Of a stretch of DNA of 13,085 nucleotides, positions 11,450 to 13,085 are shown in pieces. Numbering within the stretch: the stretch's first letter is position 1; the number at the start of each line of letters is the position of its first letter. This DNA comes from an uncultured Prevotellaceae bacterium (GTDB lineage: Bacteria; Bacteroidota; Bacteroidia; Bacteroidales; Bacteroidaceae). The position numbers were made by a program, and so were the translations under genes. Under the pieces are notes generated by a model that was not told the DNA's origin, made no database searches, and saw only the letters and a list, made by a program, of their open reading frames with translations. The stretch covers positions 1 through 13,085 of the forward strand of contig CALFJG010000021.1 of the NCBI GenBank assembly GCA_937877625.1, given 5' to 3'.

Positions 11450-11796
11450 CCGCCAAGACACGATACCACAAGACCACCCAGTACACCTGCGATTGCACCA
11501 ATTAGTGCAGCCGCAGTGGTGATTACTGCCTGCCAGCGTAATTTCTCTATTTCCTTTTGCTCTTTGGCTGTATAGCCGCCCATGCAGTATTGCGCCCGGC
11601 CTTTAGGCGTGATGCGCAGTTGCCCGGCCATAGGCATGACCATTCCGTCAGCCTGTAGTATGGCCTCAACGTCACGGATATTCGCGGGCAGCTCATCGGC
11701 TACATTTTCACGAAGCACGTCACGGCGGTAATACATGTCCAGTACGGTGTCGATTTCGACGGGTTTTATGCTGTTTCCATTCATAAATAGTGCCAT
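11446..11796 (-). CDS. MALFM-family winged-helix/transmembrane protein, copy 3
   Basis: A 116-residue leftward gene, paralog of 9737-10054. It starts MALFMNGNSIKPVEIDTVLD. The winged-helix-like part spans ~13-75 (ELPANIRDVEAILQADGMVM, wing strand LRITPKGRAQYCMGGY). A basic/acidic linker (TAKEQKEIEKLRW) leads to one long hydrophobic helix at ~89-113 (AVITTAAALIGAIAGVLGGL). The divergence of the DNA-binding-like part with a conserved layout fits duplicated units with changed specificity. The leftward -7 box (11804-11811, minus strand) predicts a near-leaderless message. An internal ATG encodes Met5. A membrane-anchored regulator or sensor is the simplest reading; function unknown. Confidence 0.68.
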   Translation of the reverse strand: MALFMNGNSIKPVEIDTVLDMYYRRDVLRENVADELPANIRDVEAILQADGMVMPMAGQLRITPKGRAQYCMGGYTAKEQKEIEKLRWQAVITTAAALIGAIAGVLGGLVVSCLGG

Positions 11797-11803
11797 TTTC
11801 GGG

Positions 11804-11883
11804 CAAAATTACAAAAAAATGGTATAAGTAAGTAACTTTTTCCCGAAAAAATTTGGTAGTTTCGGGTAAAATGTGTAATTTTG
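11804..11883. promoter_or_regulatory. Bidirectional operator-promoter, copy 4
   Basis: Rightward: box GGTATAAGTAAGTAAC (11821-11836), -33 TTTG (11852-11855), -7 TAATTTTG (11876-11883), spacer 20. Leftward: -7 TAATTTTG on the minus strand (11804-11811) for the MALFM gene, with no TTTG at its -33. An 8-bp inverted repeat, TTTTCGGG just left of the leftward -7 and CCCGAAAA at 11842-11849, flanks the unit. Predicted rightward start is near 11887. Confidence 0.72.
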
Positions 11884-11916
11884 CGGCGTCTTACAATCTC
11901 AGGGCGGGCGATGAAG

Positions 11917-11948
11917 AGCCTGCCGACACAGACGAGCAGGCTGTTTTT
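11917..11948 (+). terminator. Terminator 1 in the leader of the Rha-like gene
   Basis: AGCCTGC (11917-11923) and GCAGGCT (11936-11942) with a 12-base loop, then GTTTTTA. If used, it yields a transcript of only about 60 bases. An 18-codon frame from ATG 11911 (MKSLPTQTSRLFLCPDLR) overlaps the hairpin and could be a leader peptide. Confidence 0.65.
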
Positions 11949-11983
11949 ATGTCCTGACTTGCGGTAGCTACGTAACATAGATT

Positions 11984-12066
11984 ACGGCTGTCTAACCCCG
12001 TGTGGAGCGTTAATGCGCCCACTGCCCTGAGAGGCGTAAGACGACGGGAAGTGGACAGCCGTTTTT
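11984..12066 (+). terminator. Terminator 2-like stem with structured loop
   Basis: ACGGCTGTC (11984-11992) pairs perfectly with GACAGCCGT (12054-12062), and TTTTT follows directly. The loop is long (61 bases) but contains its own hairpin. It ends 37 bases before the ATG of the Rha-like gene. CGCCA (12081-12085) can also pair with TGGCG at the start codon. Confidence 0.5.
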
Positions 12067-12102
12067 AATTTGTCCTGTTACGCCAAAAATGTCTTATATC
12101 TC

Positions 12103-13085
12103 ATGGCGAATCAGACTTTAGAAAATCCTGTCATTCAGGTCAGCGGCACGGCTACGGTTGAGCCGAGCGTTGAGGTGGCTAACCTTTGCGAAATCAAGGA
12201 CGGCCAGGTAGTAACAACATCCTTGCGCGTTGCGGAGATTTTCAGCAAGGAACACAAAGTTGTTTTACGAGCAATCCGGGAGTTGGATTGCAGCGACGAT
12301 TTCCGAGGGCGCAATTTTGCACCCTCGTTAAAAATCAGGCAGTTACCCAACGGAATGGGTGAACGCCAAGACCCCTACTATCTGATTACCCGCGACGGCT
12401 TTGTATTCCTCGTGATGGGCTTCACGGGCAAGACCGCCGCGAAGTTCAAGGAGGCTTATATCCGAGCCTTTAACGTGATGGAAGACCGTTTGCGCCGTAT
12501 GCAGAGCAGCCCGCAGTACACGATGGCCGATGCGCCCCGCCTGGTGCATGAACATCTGGAGCGGATGGAGGCCGAGGAGCAGCCGATAGTGGAGAGCTAC
12601 GGACAGCAGCGCGTCGTATCGACCGTGACCCTTGCACGGCTTACCGGGCGAAAGCATGAGAACATTTGCGCCAGCGTGCGCCGTATGTTCAAGCACACCC
12701 TACGACCCGCCCGCCTCTTCATCCGCACCGGGCGCACCGTGCGCCGTGGCTTCGGACGCGGCTACGACAGCGAGGGCGTGCAGTACCTTATCACGATTGA
12801 GGGTTTCCGCGTGATGTGTACCCACGCCGAGGGATTGAGCGAGGACGTGGCGAAACTCGTCATGTCGGAGTTCTACAAGGCCAAGGGCAAGAACCGCCCC
12901 GGACAGCCCAACCCCTCAACGCCCAAGCCGTCGCCCACGCCACCCGACGAAGAGCCGACGGCCACCGCATCAGGGCAGCAGGGGCCGACGATGCCCAAGG
13001 ACGCAGCCGACATGATGGCGCGTTTCGTCAAGGCTATGGCCGTGATGATGGGCGTAGATGTAAACGAGGTGTCTAACTTAATCAG
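12103..13085 (+). CDS. Rha-family phage regulator with two Rha-like domains (3' truncated by window)
   Basis: Open from ATG 12103 to the window end: 327 codons, no stop. Residues ~36-132 are a Rha (pRha) domain: VTTSLRVAEIFSKEHKVVLR, AIRELDCSDDFRGRNFAPS, YYLITRDGFVFLVMGFTGKT and AAKFKEAYIRAFNVMEDRL. Rha proteins are phage-encoded regulators that can block phage growth in hosts lacking integration host factor. Residues ~172-261 look like a second, diverged copy: VTLARLTGRKHENICASVRR, then YLITIEGFRVMCTHAEGLSE and FYKAKG. A Pro/Thr-rich linker (~265-295) and a helical region (AADMMARFVKAMAVMMG) follow. Typical Rha proteins have one such domain followed by a different C-terminal domain. Its leader carries box promoter copy 4 and two terminator-like stems, so expression is probably attenuated. 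Isoleucine ATA is rare here, unlike in the terminase region. Confidence 0.82.
   Translation, partial: MANQTLENPVIQVSGTATVEPSVEVANLCEIKDGQVVTTSLRVAEIFSKEHKVVLRAIRELDCSDDFRGRNFAPSLKIRQLPNGMGERQDPYYLITRDGFVFLVMGFTGKTAAKFKEAYIRAFNVMEDRLRRMQSSPQYTMADAPRLVHEHLERMEAEEQPIVESYGQQRVVSTVTLARLTGRKHENICASVRRMFKHTLRPARLFIRTGRTVRRGFGRGYDSEGVQYLITIEGFRVMCTHAEGLSEDVAKLVMSEFYKAKGKNRPGQPNPSTPKPSPTPPDEEPTATASGQQGPTMPKDAADMMARFVKAMAVMMGVDVNEVSNLI

Larger units (their letters stand above)
11887..12066 (+). ncRNA. Structured, pseudoknot-capable leader RNA upstream of the Rha-like gene
   Basis: Helix A: CGTCTTAC (11887-11894) with GTAAGACG (12036-12043) and TCTCAGGGC (11897-11905) with GCCCTGAGA (12024-12032), 17 pairs with a small internal loop. 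Its 5' strand begins at the predicted transcription start. Inside are a terminator hairpin (11917-11942) and GTGG-A-GCG/CGC-CCAC (12002-12009/12016-12022). Helix B: ACGGCTGTC (11984-11992) with GACAGCCGT (12054-12062), followed by TTTTT. B crosses A, making a pseudoknot or a switch between two folds. It may be a stand-alone RNA or a regulatory leader. Confidence 0.55.

Noticed and set aside
12343..12696. Leftward 117-codon ORF opposite the Rha-like gene
   Set aside because: His/Leu-rich antisense shadow of a well-supported coding frame.
1..13085. tRNA, rRNA, integrase or insertion sequence
   Set aside because: No tRNA-like cloverleaf, transposase or recombinase motif, or terminal inverted repeats with target duplication were seen by reading; a covariance or profile search was not possible.

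Overview
The window looks like part of a temperate phage, or a phage-derived island, of a Bacteroidales host (Prevotella/Bacteroides type). Three things point to the host: promoters of the Bacteroidales form (-33 TTTG, -7 TAnnTTTG) in the right half; a secreted protein ending in a YDLNG...KGI.I.NGKK module common in Prevotella-like proteins; and mostly weak Shine-Dalgarno sequences. The phage assignment rests on a complete terminase pair, a VapE-type ATPase, VRR-NUC and HNH nucleases, and a Rha-family regulator. No portal, capsid or tail gene is visible, so a satellite element cannot be excluded.

Left module (1-7818, all rightward): the 3' part of a VapE-like ATPase, a noncoding iteron and palindrome region that could be a replication origin, a VRR-NUC nuclease, an HNH nuclease, an SNF2-like helicase, a second HNH nuclease, a structured gap, a PLD/HKD-like protein, a 38-residue ORF resembling a free SSB C-terminal tail, a terminase small subunit, a DUF4406-like protein and a terminase large subunit. 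Genes overlap or abut, as in one transcription unit. Isoleucine ATA codons are common here by eye.

Right module (7819-13085, mixed strands): short accessory cassettes under repeated promoters. A box GGTATAAGTAAGTAAC (one copy shortened) lies upstream of four rightward TTTG/TAnnTTTG promoters. These drive a small unknown gene plus a membrane-anchored gene broken by an in-frame amber codon, a hicAB toxin-antitoxin pair, a probable ~108-nt noncoding RNA, and a structured leader ahead of a two-domain Rha-like regulator. At three of the four boxes a divergent leftward promoter starts a gene beginning MALFM, giving two intact winged-helix/transmembrane paralogs and one remnant. Each intact MALFM gene converges on, and overlaps, a tiny transmembrane-protein gene. 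Each tiny gene starts divergently from a leftward secreted-protein gene (one full length, one cut to 38 residues). A near-identical 114/125-nt repeat carries this second divergent promoter.

The best candidate for an undescribed system is this duplicated cassette: secreted protein, divergent tiny membrane peptide, convergent membrane-anchored winged-helix protein and shared operator box. The SSB-tail-like mini-protein and the pseudoknot-capable RNA leader before the Rha gene are next. All functions given for these are inference.
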